From the NCBI GenBank assembly GCA_911728455.2, contig OU452223.1:13491423-13555422 (forward strand): 64,000 nt of DNA. The letters are read 5' to 3'. The notes below the pieces were generated by a model. It saw only the letters and a list, made by a program, of their open reading frames with translations. It was not told where the DNA came from and did not search any database. The DNA is from Marthasterias glacialis. Its lineage: Eukaryota > Echinodermata > Asteroidea > Forcipulatida > Asteriidae. Below, piece by piece: positions 12,301 through 22,340 of this stretch. The position numbers and the translations under genes are program-made. Positions within the stretch are counted from its first letter, which is position 1, and each line of letters opens with the position of its first letter.

Positions 12301-15300
12301 TTTTTGACCCCTTTTGAAAAGTGCTTTTCATGGAATCAGTGGATGCGGGCGGCTCTTCGGAGACGTGTCCAACAAACTAGAGGTCCCAACTCGCGTTATT
12401 TCGGGAGCTAGCGAGCTTTTCCGGCCATCTTGATGACGTCAGAGTTGACCTAAAAATTGCTATTTGCCCAAATATTGCGAATTGACCCCTTCCCCACACA
12501 CAAACCCTCTTCAGTGATATCTACTCTATCATTTTCTATCATAAAATCGCATAACAATTTTTTGACCAAAATGGCGGGTGCTCACAGGGAGCTCCCTGTG
12601 AGAAATTGTCAATTTTTGACCCCTTTTGAAAAGTGCTTTTCATGGAATCAGTGGATGCGGGCGGCTCTTCGGAGACGTGTCCAACAAACTAGAGGTCCCA
12701 ACTCGCGTTATTTCGGGAGCTAGCGAGCTTTTCCGGCCATCTTGATGACGTCAGAGTTGACCTAAAAATTGCTATTTGCCCAAATATTGCGAATTGACCC
12801 CTTCCCCACACACAAACCCTCTTCAGTGATATCTACTCTATCATTTTCTATCATAAAATCGCATAACAATTTTTTGACCAAAATGGCGGGTGCTCACAGG
12901 GAGCTCCCTGTGAGAAATTGTCAATTTTTGACCCCTTTTGAAAAGTGCTTTTCATGGAATCAGTGGATGCGGGCGGCTCTTCGGAGACGTGTCCAACAAA
13001 CTAGAGGTCCCAACTCGCGTTATTTCGGGAGCTAGCGAGCTTTTCCGGCCATCTTGATGACGTCAGAGTTGACCTAAAAATTGCTATTTGCCCAAATATT
13101 GCGAATTGACCCCTTCCCCACACACAAACCCTCTTCAGTGATATCTACTCTATCATTTTCTATCATAAAATCGCATAACAATTTTTTGACCAAAATGGCG
13201 GGTGCTCACAGGGAGCTCCCTGTGAGAAATTGTCAATTTTTGACCCCTTTTGAAAAGTGCTTTTCATGGAATCAGTGGATGCGGGCGGCTCTTCGGAGAC
13301 GTGTCCAACAAACTAGAGGTCCCAACTCGCGTTATTTCGGGAGCTAGCGAGCTTTTCCGGCCATCTTGATGACGTCAGAGTTGACCTAAAAATTGCTATT
13401 TGCCCAAATATTGCGAATTGACCCCTTCCCCACACACAAACCCTCTTCAGTGATATCTACTCTATCATTTTCTATCATAAAATCGCATAACAATTTTTTG
13501 ACCAAAATGGCGGGTGCTCACAGGGAGCTCCCTGTGAGAAATTGTCAATTTTTGACCCCTTTTGAAAAGTGCTTTTCATGGAATCAGTGGATGCGGGCGG
13601 CTCTTCGGAGACGTGTCCAACAAACTAGAGGTCCCAACTCGCGTTATTTCGGGAGCTAGCGAGCTTTTCCGGCCATCTTGATGACGTCAGAGTTGACCTA
13701 AAAATTGCTATTTGCCCAAATATTGCGAATTGACCCCTTCCCCACACACAAACCCTCTTCAGTGATATCTACTCTATCATTTTCTATCATAAAATCGCAT
13801 AACAATTTTTTGACCAAAATGGCGGGTGCTCACAGGGAGCTCCCTGTGAGAAATTGTCAATTTTTGACCCCTTTTGAAAAGTGCTTTTCATGGAATCAGT
13901 GGATGCGGGCGGCTCTTCGGAGACGTGTCCAACAAACTAGAGGTCCCAACTCGCGTTATTTCGGGAGCTAGCGAGCTTTTCCGGCCATCTTGATGACGTC
14001 AGAGTTGACCTAAAAATTGCTATTTGCCCAAATATTGCGAATTGACCCCTTCCCCACACACAAACCCTCTTCAGTGATATCTACTCTATCATTTTCTATC
14101 ATAAAATCGCATAACAATTTTTTGACCAAAATGGCGGGTGCTCACAGGGAGCTCCCTGTGAGAAATTGTCAATTTTTGACCCCTTTTGAAAAGTGCTTTT
14201 CATGGAATCAGTGGATGCGGGCGGCTCTTCGGAGACGTGTCCAACAAACTAGAGGTCCCAACTCGCGTTATTTCGGGAGCTAGCGAGCTTTTCCGGCCAT
14301 CTTGATGACGTCAGAGTTGACCTAAAAATTGCTATCTGCCCAAATATTGCGAATTGACCCCTTCCCCACACACAAACCCTCTTCAGTGATATCTACTCTA
14401 TCATTTTCTATCATAAAATCGCATAACAATTTTTTGACCAAAATGGCGGGTGCTCACAGGGAGCTCCCTGTGAGAAATTGTCAATTTTTGACCCCTTTTG
14501 AAAAGTGCTTTTCATGGAATCAGTGGATGCGGGCGGCTCTTCGGAGACGTGTCCAACAAACTAGAGGTCCCAACTCGCGTTATTTCGGGAGCTAGCGAGC
14601 TTTTCCGGCCATCTTGATGACGTCAGAGTTGACCTAAAAATTGCTATTTGCCCAAATATTGCGAATTGACCCCTTCCCCACACACAAACCCTCTTCAGTG
14701 ATATCTACTCTATCATTTTCTATCATAAAATCGCATAACAATTTTTTGACCAAAATGGCGGGTGCTCACAGGGAGCTCCCTGTGAGAAATTGTCAATTTT
14801 TGACCCCTTTTGAAAAGTGCTTTTCATGGAATCAGTGGATGCGGGCGGCTCTTCGGAGACGTGTCCAACAAACTAGAGGTCCCAACTCGCGTTATTTCGG
14901 GAGCTAGCGAGCTTTTCCGGCCATCTTGATGACGTCAGAGTTGACCTAAAAATTGCTATTTGCCCAAATATTGCGAATTGACCCCTTCCCCACACACAAA
15001 CCCTCTTCAGTGATATCTACTCTATCATTTTCTATCATAAAATCGCATAACAATTTTTTGACCAAAATGGCGGGTGCTCACAGGGAGCTCCCTGTGAGAA
15101 ATTGTCAATTTTTGACCCCTTTTGAAAAGTGCTTTTCATGGAATCAGTGGATGCGGGCGGCTCTTCGGAGACGTGTCCAACAAACTAGAGGTCCCAACTC
15201 GCGTTATTTCGGGAGCTAGCGAGCTTTTCCGGCCATCTTGATGACGTCAGAGTTGACCTAAAAATTGCTATTTGCCCAAATATTGCGAATTGACCCCTTC

Positions 15301-16824
15301 CCCACACACAAACCCTCTTCAGTGATATCTACTCTATCATTTTCTATCATAAAATCGCATAACAATTTTTTGACCAAAATGGCGGGTGCTCACAGGGAGC
15401 TCCCTGTGAGAAATTGTCAATTTTTGACCCCTTTTGAAAAGTGCTTTTCATGGAATCAGTGGATGCGGGCGGCTCTTCGGAGACGTGTCCAACAAACTAG
15501 AGGTCCCAACTCGCGTTATTTCGGGAGCTAGCGAGCTTTTCCGGCCACCTTGATGACGTCAGAGTTGACCTAAAAATTGCTATTTGCCCAAATATTGCGA
15601 ATTGACCCCTTCCCCACACACAAACCCTCTTCAGTGATATCTACTCTATCATTTTCTATCATAAAATCGCATAACAATTTTTTGACCAAAATGGCGGGTG
15701 CTCACAGGGAGCTCCCTGTGAGAAATTGTCAATTTTTGACCCCTTTTGAAAAGTGCTTTTCATGGAATCAGTGGATGCGGGCGGCTCTTCGGAGACGTGT
15801 CCAACAAACTAGAGGTCCCAACTCGCGTTATTTCGGGAGCTAGCGAGCTTTTCCGGCCATCTTGATGACGTCAGAGTTGACCTAAAAATTGCTATTTGCC
15901 CAAATATTGCGAATTGACCCCTTCCCCACACACAAACCCTCTTCAGTGATATCTACTCTATCATTTTCTATCATAAAATCGCATAACAATTTTTTGACCA
16001 AAATGGCGGGTGCTCACAGGGAGCTCCCTGTGAGAAATTGTCAATTTTTGACCCCTTTTGAAAAGTGCTTTTCATGGAATCAGTGGATGCGGGCGGCTCT
16101 TCGGAGACGTGTCCAACAAACTAGAGGTCCCAACTCGCGTTATTTCGGGAGCTAGCGAGCTTTTCCGGCCATCTTGATGACGTCAGAGTTGACCTAAAAA
16201 TTGCTATTTGCCCAAATATTGCGAATTGACCCCTTCCCCACACACAAACCCTCTTCAGTGATATCTACTCTATCATTTTCTATCATAAAATCGCATAACA
16301 ATTTTTTGACCAAAATGGCGGGTGCTCACAGGGAGCTCCCTGTGAGAAATTGTCAATTTTTGACCCCTTTTGAAAAGTGCTTTTCATGGAATCAGTGGAT
16401 GCGGGCGGCTCTTCGGAGACGTGTCCAACAAACTAGAGGTCCCAACTCGCGTTATTTCGGGAGCTAGCGAGCTTTTCCGGCCATCTTGCTGACGTCAGAG
16501 TTGACCTAAAAATTGCTATTTGCCCAAATATTGCGAATTGACCCCTTCCCCACACACAAACCCTCTTCAGTGATATCTACTCTATCATTTTCTATCATAA
16601 AATCGCATAACAATTTTTTGACCAAAATGGCGGGTGCTCACAGGGAGCTCCCTGTGAGAAATTGTCAATTTTTGACCCCTTTTGAAAAGTGCTTTTCATG
16701 GAATCAGTGGATGCGGGCGGCTCTTCGGAGACGTGTCCAACAAACTAGAGGTCCCAACTCGCGTTATTTCGGGAGCTAGCGAGCTTTTCCGGCCATCTTG
16801 ATGACGTCAGAGTTGACCTAAAAA

Positions 16825-17346
16825 TTGCTATTTGCCCAAATATTGCGAATTGACCCCTTCCCCACACACAAACCCTCTTCAGTGATATCTACTCTATCAT
16901 TTTCTATCATAAAATCGCATAAAAATTTTTTGACCAAAATGGCGGGTGCTCACAGGGAGCTCCCTGTGAGAAATTGTCAATTTTTGACCCCTTTTGAAAA
17001 GTGCTTTTCATGGAATCAGTGGATGCGGGCGGCTCTTCGGAGACGTGTCCAACAAACTAGAGGTCCCAACTCGCGTTATTTCGGGAGCTAGCGAGCTTTT
17101 CCGGCCATCTTGATGACGTCAGAGTTGACCTAAAAATTGCTATTTGCCCAAATATTGCGAATTGACCCCTTCCCCACACACAAACCCTCTTCAGTGATAT
17201 CTACTCTATCATTTTCTATCATAAAATCGCATAACAATTTTTTGACCAAAATGGCGGGTGCTCACAGGGAGCTCCCTGTGAGAAATTGTCAATTTTTGAC
17301 CCCTTTTGAAAAGTGCTTTTCATGGAATCAGTGGATGCGGGCGGCT
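16825..17346 (+). repeat. Abrupt right edge of array 1
   Basis: The last complete monomer begins at 16825 and the final partial one at 17137. The partial monomer follows consensus without a mismatch that I can see up to GCGGGCGGCT, ending at 17346. The consensus then continues CTTCGGAGAC while this sequence reads TCCATTGTCC. There is no graded decay of terminal monomers, no target-site duplication I can recognise and no transposon end at the border. Confidence 0.85.
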
Positions 17347-18738
17347 TCCATTGTCCCAGCGCCTGTCTATTTTTTGCCATCCAAATAAAACACCCCCGCA
17401 CTTTTTGTGAAGTCCGCGCATCAATCTACAAAATATCTCTACACCTCTTGTCAAATAGGACCTTTCTTTGCAGGGCCTAGGTCATCCAAAATACTCAAGG
17501 TTAGAAGTCAAAAACCTGCAGGTCACAATTATTCATTGTCTTAACAACTCAACACTCTGTTTTGGCTCTCAAATCTCTATGGTATTAAATATTTTGAGGG
17601 CATACAAAATATTCATGAGCCCGTTGCACTTTTTCCTTCCTATTCTGTGTGATGCGCCAATGTGCAATGTGTTGAATTGTCAAAAACAGAGGGCGCCATC
17701 ACTGTCACTCACAAACCCACGGACATAATGTGTGTGCACATACGTGATCCCCGGCCCCAGGAAAGTCTTGGATCATAATTGGTCTTGCTACTTACTTAAC
17801 CTAGTGTATCAAACCAATATAGCATTTACAATAAACACTTAGTTATAAAATGTCAAAAGGCTGTATATACTGCTTAAATTTACCCGGATGTACACACAAA
17901 GTCAATTGACGCCGAGATACGACTTTGTTGCAGAATCGAGTTACTACTTTGTTGCAAGGACAGGACGATATGTAAATTCGAAAGGGGGTTGTTGTTGACC
18001 TTTGGCATAATAGAAGGGAGGGAATTCATGCAGTTTGAAATTGTCAAAGGAAAGATATACACATTTATTGACCCAATTAAAACACCTAACATCAAACTTC
18101 AAAAAATCTGGCTTGCACTACTTTTAGAGTTATTTTCCCTTTACGAGCTTTTTACGCAACATAAACGCTTTTACATGCGCACTATATCTGTATGTTCAGT
18201 TGGGTTTGTGTGGACTTACAAGATGACAGATCATGGTCAGACAGTAGCCAAGTGTGACGTCAGGGCAAAGGGTCTAGTACAGAGTAATTGATCAAAAGAT
18301 GTAATTGAGTACAATTGTGGTGCCTTCATACTCTGTCATTGTATATAGGGACATTGTCGATAGTGGGAAAAATGTTACCTTGCAGTTTCAGGAGATTTCC
18401 ATTTGGGCCTTGTATGCTTTTATAGTGCCTTTTGCACAAGTTGGAATTGGGAATAGGAGTTGAATTAAATGCAGTGGTTTAACTGTGCCAAAAAATCACA
18501 ACAATGTTTCATTGATTGTTTATCTGTGAGCTGTCTGAGAATAATTTGAAGCTGCATTTAAGGAAATATTATTTCAACATATGGTAGAAATATAACACTA
18601 ATTTTACAGACCAAACTCCAATTGGTGTGTTATTTTTACTATAAACTATGCAATAGACATGACCCAAATATGTTAGTTGCATTTGGGGGGAATTAATAAA
18701 TAACCGAAAAATTACTAATTCTGTTTTCTGAAAAGAAA
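17347..18738. other. Non-repetitive AT-rich sequence, no supported gene
   Basis: Unique-looking sequence following array 1. Short open frames exist (17468-17728 and 17989-18291 on plus, 17880-18095 on minus), but they start from arbitrary codons, have no recognisable domain and show no splice or promoter context, so I do not call them. Small items only: AATAAA near 17384 and 17829, an 11-base direct repeat ACTTTGTTGCA near 17920 and 17945, and one CRE octamer TGACGTCA at 18255-18262. No TE ends were recognised. Confidence 0.6.
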
Positions 18739-18797
18739 GATGTCATATAGGTATAATATGGCAATAATATGTATAATATGTACAATATGTCATATGT
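18739..18797. repeat. Short low-complexity ATAATATG-rich stretch
   Basis: A decayed short-period repeat in which ATAATATG, AATATGTA and TCATAT recur (motif copies near 18751, 18765, 18772 and 18781). It is too irregular to define a unit length and is probably an old microsatellite. Confidence 0.5.
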
Positions 18798-19478
18798 GAG
18801 GATGCCTGGTTAATTTTGAAGCTAAAAATTAAACCTGAAAACAAGACGAACACTCTTGAAAGAAGGAAAAATAATCAAATCATCTTTATCAAATTTGGGG
18901 TTTATTATCATGGTGTGATTATATGCTCTTAAATAATGTAGTAAATACTACCGATGACATTTCCTTTAATTTGCCTTAGGAATAGCTTCTGATTGAGGTA
19001 AATATGACATGATGCCAGTAGCCCTTAAAATATCACACCCCATGTCAAAGAAATGTATTAATTTTAATAATAGTTGATCACACTTTAAGCATTGTCAGGA
19101 CTACGAATATTCTGTGGAAATTCAGATTTATGACTTGGTCGTCTGTAATACAAACTTGTCCAGTGAAGAGGTACATTTTGTATGACCAGCATTAATTAGT
19201 TGTCTGTGAAAGACAAATATTATGTATTAAGTTCTTGAACAACAGACATTGCGAACTTATGCTCAACTGGTATAATCCCCTCAAAGTTAATTCAGTTTAA
19301 TCTCGGCAATCTCGGAACTTATAAAAATTATTTTAAAAAAATTATTTGATTATTAAGGCCTCAGCTCAGAAATCAAGATAAAACCAACCTGTGAGATTGT
19401 CAGCTCATTTTCGTTGTTTCATTTGCGAGAAAACGGTAAAAATGCATACAACACTTTTGTACGCATTCCTATTGGCAG
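18798..19478. other. AT-rich unique sequence, nothing recognised
   Basis: I see no long open frame, RNA gene, transposon end or tandem structure here. The base composition is AT-rich, with A/T runs near 19320-19350. It could be intronic or intergenic; the sequence gives no way to decide. Confidence 0.6.
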
Positions 19479-19505
19479 AGTTTTCGTCTCACTGAGACGA
19501 AAACT
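19479..19505. repeat. 27-bp inverted repeat, 13-bp arms with a 1-base centre
   Basis: AGTTTTCGTCTCA is followed by a single C and then the exact reverse complement TGAGACGAAAACT. The arms are perfect. Flanking bases do not extend the symmetry. It could be the remnant of a foldback element or the core of a small hairpin. No poly-U tract or gene lies next to it that would suggest a terminator. Confidence 0.85.
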
Positions 19506-19965
19506 AATTTTGGAACTTATTTAATTTATTAAATAAGAATAATAACACTTTATGCTGAACTTTGTGAAGGAAACTTTTCTTCCATCATTATCTTTATACC
19601 ATTTAACGTATATGTAAATCTGTGAACATTTATGTTTTTCCTCTTTACCATCTTTGACCTGGGCTTTATTTAAATTGTCTGAGAAGATTAAGGCTGTCCC
19701 GATTCCCACTACAGAGGGCGCTCTAGACACCTTACATCAATGTTTACAAGTGCCCGGATTGCGGCCAAGGTTGCAGTTGAAATTACTTATTATTAAGCAC
19801 AAGGAAAATGGGTAAATACTATTTTAATGTTGTTATAGTAACTAAGTAGAAACTCGTGTGTGCTGGGCTACGGAGGAGGAATTGTAGAGTGGTTGCTCGG
19901 TCCGGAGGGGAGCTAAAGATAGCGAAAACTTGTGCACCAAACTAACTGCTAACGCATGCACTTTA
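19506..19965. other. Unique sequence, no supported gene
   Basis: A minus-strand frame (19521-19730) is short and unrecognised. The sequence ACAGAGGGCGC at 19711-19721 also occurs at 17686-17696, and it partly resembles the CTCF core; this is not enough to call a site. I see nothing else down to the target-site duplication of the MITE at 19966. Confidence 0.55.
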
Positions 19966-19973
19966 CTCTGTAC
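19966..19973. repeat. Left target-site duplication of the MITE
   Basis: CTCTGTAC lies directly before the left inverted repeat. Its partner is CTCTGGAC at 20230-20237, identical at 7 of 8 positions. The single difference suggests an insertion that is not brand new. Confidence 0.75.
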
Positions 19974-20229
19974 CAAAGATTATAGAGCACCGTAGGCGCA
20001 AGATGGGGAACTGGGCCTTTATCTACTGTTGCAAAGTGAAATACGCATGGGTGCCATTTTGGCAAGTGAATGTCTGTGTTTCCCATTGATAGCAATTGTC
20101 CTTGTCTACACTGATCTGCACGTATCAGTGTTGTATCAAAAGAGAGTCACTTGCCAAATGGTGTCCAGTGAGACTTCACATTTCAGCCAGAGTTCCCAAT
20201 CTTGCGCCTACGGCGCTCTATAATCTTTG
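19974..20229. mobile_element. Non-autonomous hAT-type MITE, 256 bp
   Basis: The element starts CAAAGATTATAGAGC and ends with its reverse complement. The terminal inverted repeats are 39 bp (19974-20012 and 20191-20229) and match at 37 of 39 positions. Inverted similarity continues inward less perfectly (CCATTTTGGCAAGTGA near 20053 against the complement near 20150), and the centre has a small hairpin, ACACTGAT with ATCAGTGT, at 20108-20131. So the whole element can fold back. It is flanked by CTCTGTAC (19966-19973) and CTCTGGAC (20230-20237), an 8-bp target-site duplication with one mismatch. An 8-bp duplication and a terminus fitting the CANNG type are properties of the hAT superfamily. It encodes no transposase; the short frames inside it follow the inverted repeats. 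Confidence 0.87.
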
Positions 20230-20237
20230 CTCTGGAC

Positions 20238-20355
20238 GGAACAGTGATGCAAGTCAGGGCATCGGCGAACATGCGATTCTTTTTAGAAAAGTTTCTTGTC
20301 AGCTGCTGCATAATGCCGTAGTTTAAATGTTTTCCTACATGAAATGCTGTTGTAA
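20238..20355. other. Short unique spacer
   Basis: It lies between the MITE and the roughly 455-bp tandem repeat. No feature was recognised. Confidence 0.6.
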
Positions 20356-21982
20356 AGCCCTTGTTTAGGGATTCCAACAGTATCACACTTGTCCAGATCG
20401 TTACATGTTACGGTAGATATGGCAGTTCTAAACTCTTGTTTTCACTCTCTGACAGCTCTGTGTACAAAAATCCCATTGAACAAGCATTTGAAGGGCATTT
20501 AGAGCATTCCCACTTAGTTGTCATTTCTGTGTTGGATATCGCTGGATGGCCAAGAAAGTTTGATTTTCAGATGCAGGACTACTGGTAACTTCTTTCTGGC
20601 TGCATTGTTTCTGGAGTTATGAACCGGGAGGCTGCCGAACTAGGGGGATCATATTTTTTCCTTTTCTGTTCAGCACTCTTGCTGGGCCATTGTTCAGATA
20701 CACACACAACCCCAAATTTATTGGAAGTCCCGGGTGTGGCCTCCTTCTCTGGCCCCTGATATCCTTCCTGTTTATCCCACAAACCTATATATTGCACACT
20801 GCCAGAGAGCACTTGAGTACTAAGGACTTTCAAACAGCGTCAACCTTGTCCAGATCTTTCCAAGATTAGTGTAGATACGGCTGTTGTTAACTCTGTTTTC
20901 ATTCTCTGACAGCTCTTTGAATGAAAATCCCTTTGAACATACATTTGAAAGGCATTCAGAGCATCATCGCTTACTCTTCATTTCAGGGCAGAAGATGCTG
21001 CTGGATGGCAGAGAAAGCTTGATTTCCTGATGCAAGACTCCTGGAGCTAACTGCGGGTAAAAACAATTTTTTTTACAACCAATAATTGTGGAATTATGGA
21101 TCAGGAGGCTGCCAACTTCTTTTTAGGGGTTGTTTTTTTATATATATTTTAATTCTGTTTAGGCCATTGTTCGCAGCCAATGTGGATGTCTTCCCTTTCT
21201 GGCCCATGGTATTCTCCCTGTTTATCCCTCAATCCTATACTACACATTGCCAGAGAGCCCTTGGGTAGGACTTTCCAACAGTGTCACACTTGTCCAGATC
21301 CTTACAACATTAGAGAAGATATTGCCATTCTTAAAGTCTTGTTTTCACTCTCTGACAGCTCTGTGTACAACAATCCCATTGAACATGTGTTTGATGGGCA
21401 TTCGAAGCATCACTGCTAACCCGTCGTTCCCAAGTTGAAGATGACAGAGGTATTTGATTTGTGGATGCAAGGCTTCTGGAACTAACAGCAGGTAAAAACA
21501 ACTTTTTTTAGAACCATTATTTGTGAAGTTATGGATCTGGAGGCTGCTGACTTTTTATGGGGCCAGTCTTTTTTTTGTTTCAATTCAGAACCCTGTCTGG
21601 GCCATTGTTCATGGGCACACAGCCCCGTCAAAACTAGGAGTTCTTAGGTGTCCACTTTCCCTGGCCCCTGGCTTTCCCACTGTCTTCCTTGAACCCTATA
21701 GTATACATTGTCAAAGAGCCGTTGAGAAGCTCTTAACAACAGTGTCACACTTGTCCTGATCCTTACAACATTGGGAAGATATTTTCATTCTAAAATGCTT
21801 GTTTTTACTCTCTGTTAGCTCTGTGTACAACACTCCCATTGAACATGTATTTGAAGGGCATATGGAGCATTACTGCTACCTTGACGTTCCAAGGTTGAAG
21901 AATTTGATTTTCGGATGCAAGGTTACTGGAGCTACATGTAACTGCAGGTAGAATCTTTATTTCTGGAGTTAGGAGCTAAAAA
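20356..21982 (+). repeat. Diverged tandem repeat, unit about 455 bp, about 3.6 copies
   Basis: Four successive blocks align: A 20356-20807, B 20808-21255, C 21256-21716 and a truncated D 21717 to about 21982. Each starts near AGCCCTTG and then shows CCAACAG, CACACTTGTCCAGATC, CTCTGACAGCTCTGTGTAC, CCCATTGAACAT, a GGATGCA block and (in A-C) GGCCATTGTTC and a TGGCCC block. The landmark GTCCAGAT is at 20391, 20848 and 21292, with GTCCTGAT at 21753, giving spacings of 457, 444 and 461. Copies differ by many substitutions and small indels, so the duplication is far older than the satellite arrays. I do not recognise the sequence. It may be a duplicated gene fragment (see the exon-like block) or an old minisatellite. 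Confidence 0.85.
20456..20584 (+). other. Exon-like block in copy A of the 455-bp repeat
   Basis: A pyrimidine-rich stretch ending CTCTCTGACAG precedes this 129-bp block and GGTAAC follows it, as at a 3' and a 5' splice site. Read from 20457, the frame is open to the end and includes SVYKNPIEQAFEGH. The equivalent blocks are 20913-21056 (144 bp, stop near the end), 21359-21491 (133 bp, stop in the middle) and 21819-21947 (129 bp, open throughout, SVYNTPIEHVFEGH). The frame is therefore intact in two of four copies. Splice-like borders and shared peptide pattern are seen; that it is or was an exon is inference. Short open frames of this length also arise by chance. Confidence 0.25.
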
Positions 21983-22009
21983 ACAAAAATTATCTGTGAC
22001 CCACCCCTT

Positions 22010-22025
22010 CCCCCCCCCCCCCCCC
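22010..22025 (+). repeat. C16 homopolymer at the border of array 2
   Basis: Sixteen consecutive C residues follow CCACCCCTT and precede GAAAACAAATTTAAG, where similarity to the 185-bp satellite begins. Monomers of array 2 end in CCCCCC-TAAAAAA, so this tract may be an expanded monomer tail. Confidence 0.85.
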
Positions 22026-22029
22026 GAAA

Positions 22030-22340
22030 ACAAATTTAAGTTTTGAACCAAAATTTCAAAGTCGTTTTCGCTCTACCCAGTCAAGAGGGAATATCCCCCA
22101 GTACCAGTGCTCTAGTTTACAAGTCCGGATAAATGTAAGTTTGGGAAATAGTCAAAATTTTTTCGGCTGAAACTTTTATGCGCGAAAAAACACAACTTTT
22201 ACAGTAACCCAGAAAAAAAGTAGGAGGTTTGGACCAAAAAGTCAAAGTCCTGGTTAGTTCGGGAAACATCCACCAGTTTTGGGGCTGAAAGTTTTAGGGT
22301 CAAAAAGCATGTATTTTTTAGTACCCCCCTAAAAAAAATT
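22030..22340 (+). repeat. Degenerate left edge of array 2
   Basis: The first monomer (about 22037-22222) is full length but carries many changes that I see little of elsewhere (TAAGTTTTGAACC, AAATGTAAGTTTGGGAAATAG, TTTTATGCGCG). The second (about 22223-22340) is only 118 bp, because the segment between AAAGTC and GTTAGTTCGGG, about 67 bp, is missing. From 22341 on, monomers approach consensus. Decay at an array edge is expected when homogenisation by unequal exchange is weaker at the ends. Confidence 0.8.

Larger units (their letters stand above)
1..17346 (+). repeat. Satellite array 1: 312-bp tandem repeat, about 55.6 copies
   Basis: The sequence repeats head to tail with an exact 312-bp period; the same landmark (GCTATTTGCC) recurs at 291, 603, 915 and so on to 17139. 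The array is already mid-monomer at base 1 and continues outside the window. Copies are almost identical. By eye I see about 16 substitutions in 17.3 kb (for example 445, 1621, 1947, 2437, 5391, 5437, 5691, 5989, 7215, 7933, 8245, 8741, 14336, 15548, 16489, 16923) and no insertions or deletions. Every monomer has a frame of 88 codons that opens only from TTG and is open in all copies because the copies are the same, not because of visible selection. I recognise no known satellite or transposon family. Such homogeneity fits recent amplification or active homogenisation. The true copy number may differ if the assembly collapsed identical units. Confidence 0.98.

Noticed and set aside
1..17346. 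CRISPR-like or other prokaryotic repeat array
   Set aside because: The 312-bp units are contiguous without unique spacers, and the neighbouring DNA has eukaryotic traits.
289..17388. A family of 88-codon plus-strand frames in every 312-bp monomer
   Set aside because: They open only if TTG is taken as a start, which is not a standard eukaryotic start. They are repeated because the satellite is repeated. Substitutions include amino-acid changes (Phe/Leu, Asn/Lys, Ile/Leu, Asp/Ala), with no sign of protein constraint and no known domain.
18255..18262. Single CRE octamer in the island
   Set aside because: One perfect octamer in 4.7 kb is plausible by chance and no promoter context accompanies it.
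17989..18291. 100-codon plus-strand frame in the island
   Set aside because: AT-rich, starts from TTG, no recognisable motif and no codon or splice evidence. Its length is within chance expectation.
17686..19721. CTCF-like ACAGAGGGCGC at 17686-17696 and 19711-19721
   Set aside because: The 3' half fits the CTCF core but the 5' half does not, and two occurrences of one 11-mer within 4 kb is near chance expectation.
19861..19920. Possible tRNA-like segment with TGGTTGCTCGGTCC
   Set aside because: No B-box (GGTTCGANTCC type) follows at the proper distance and no cloverleaf can be drawn by eye.
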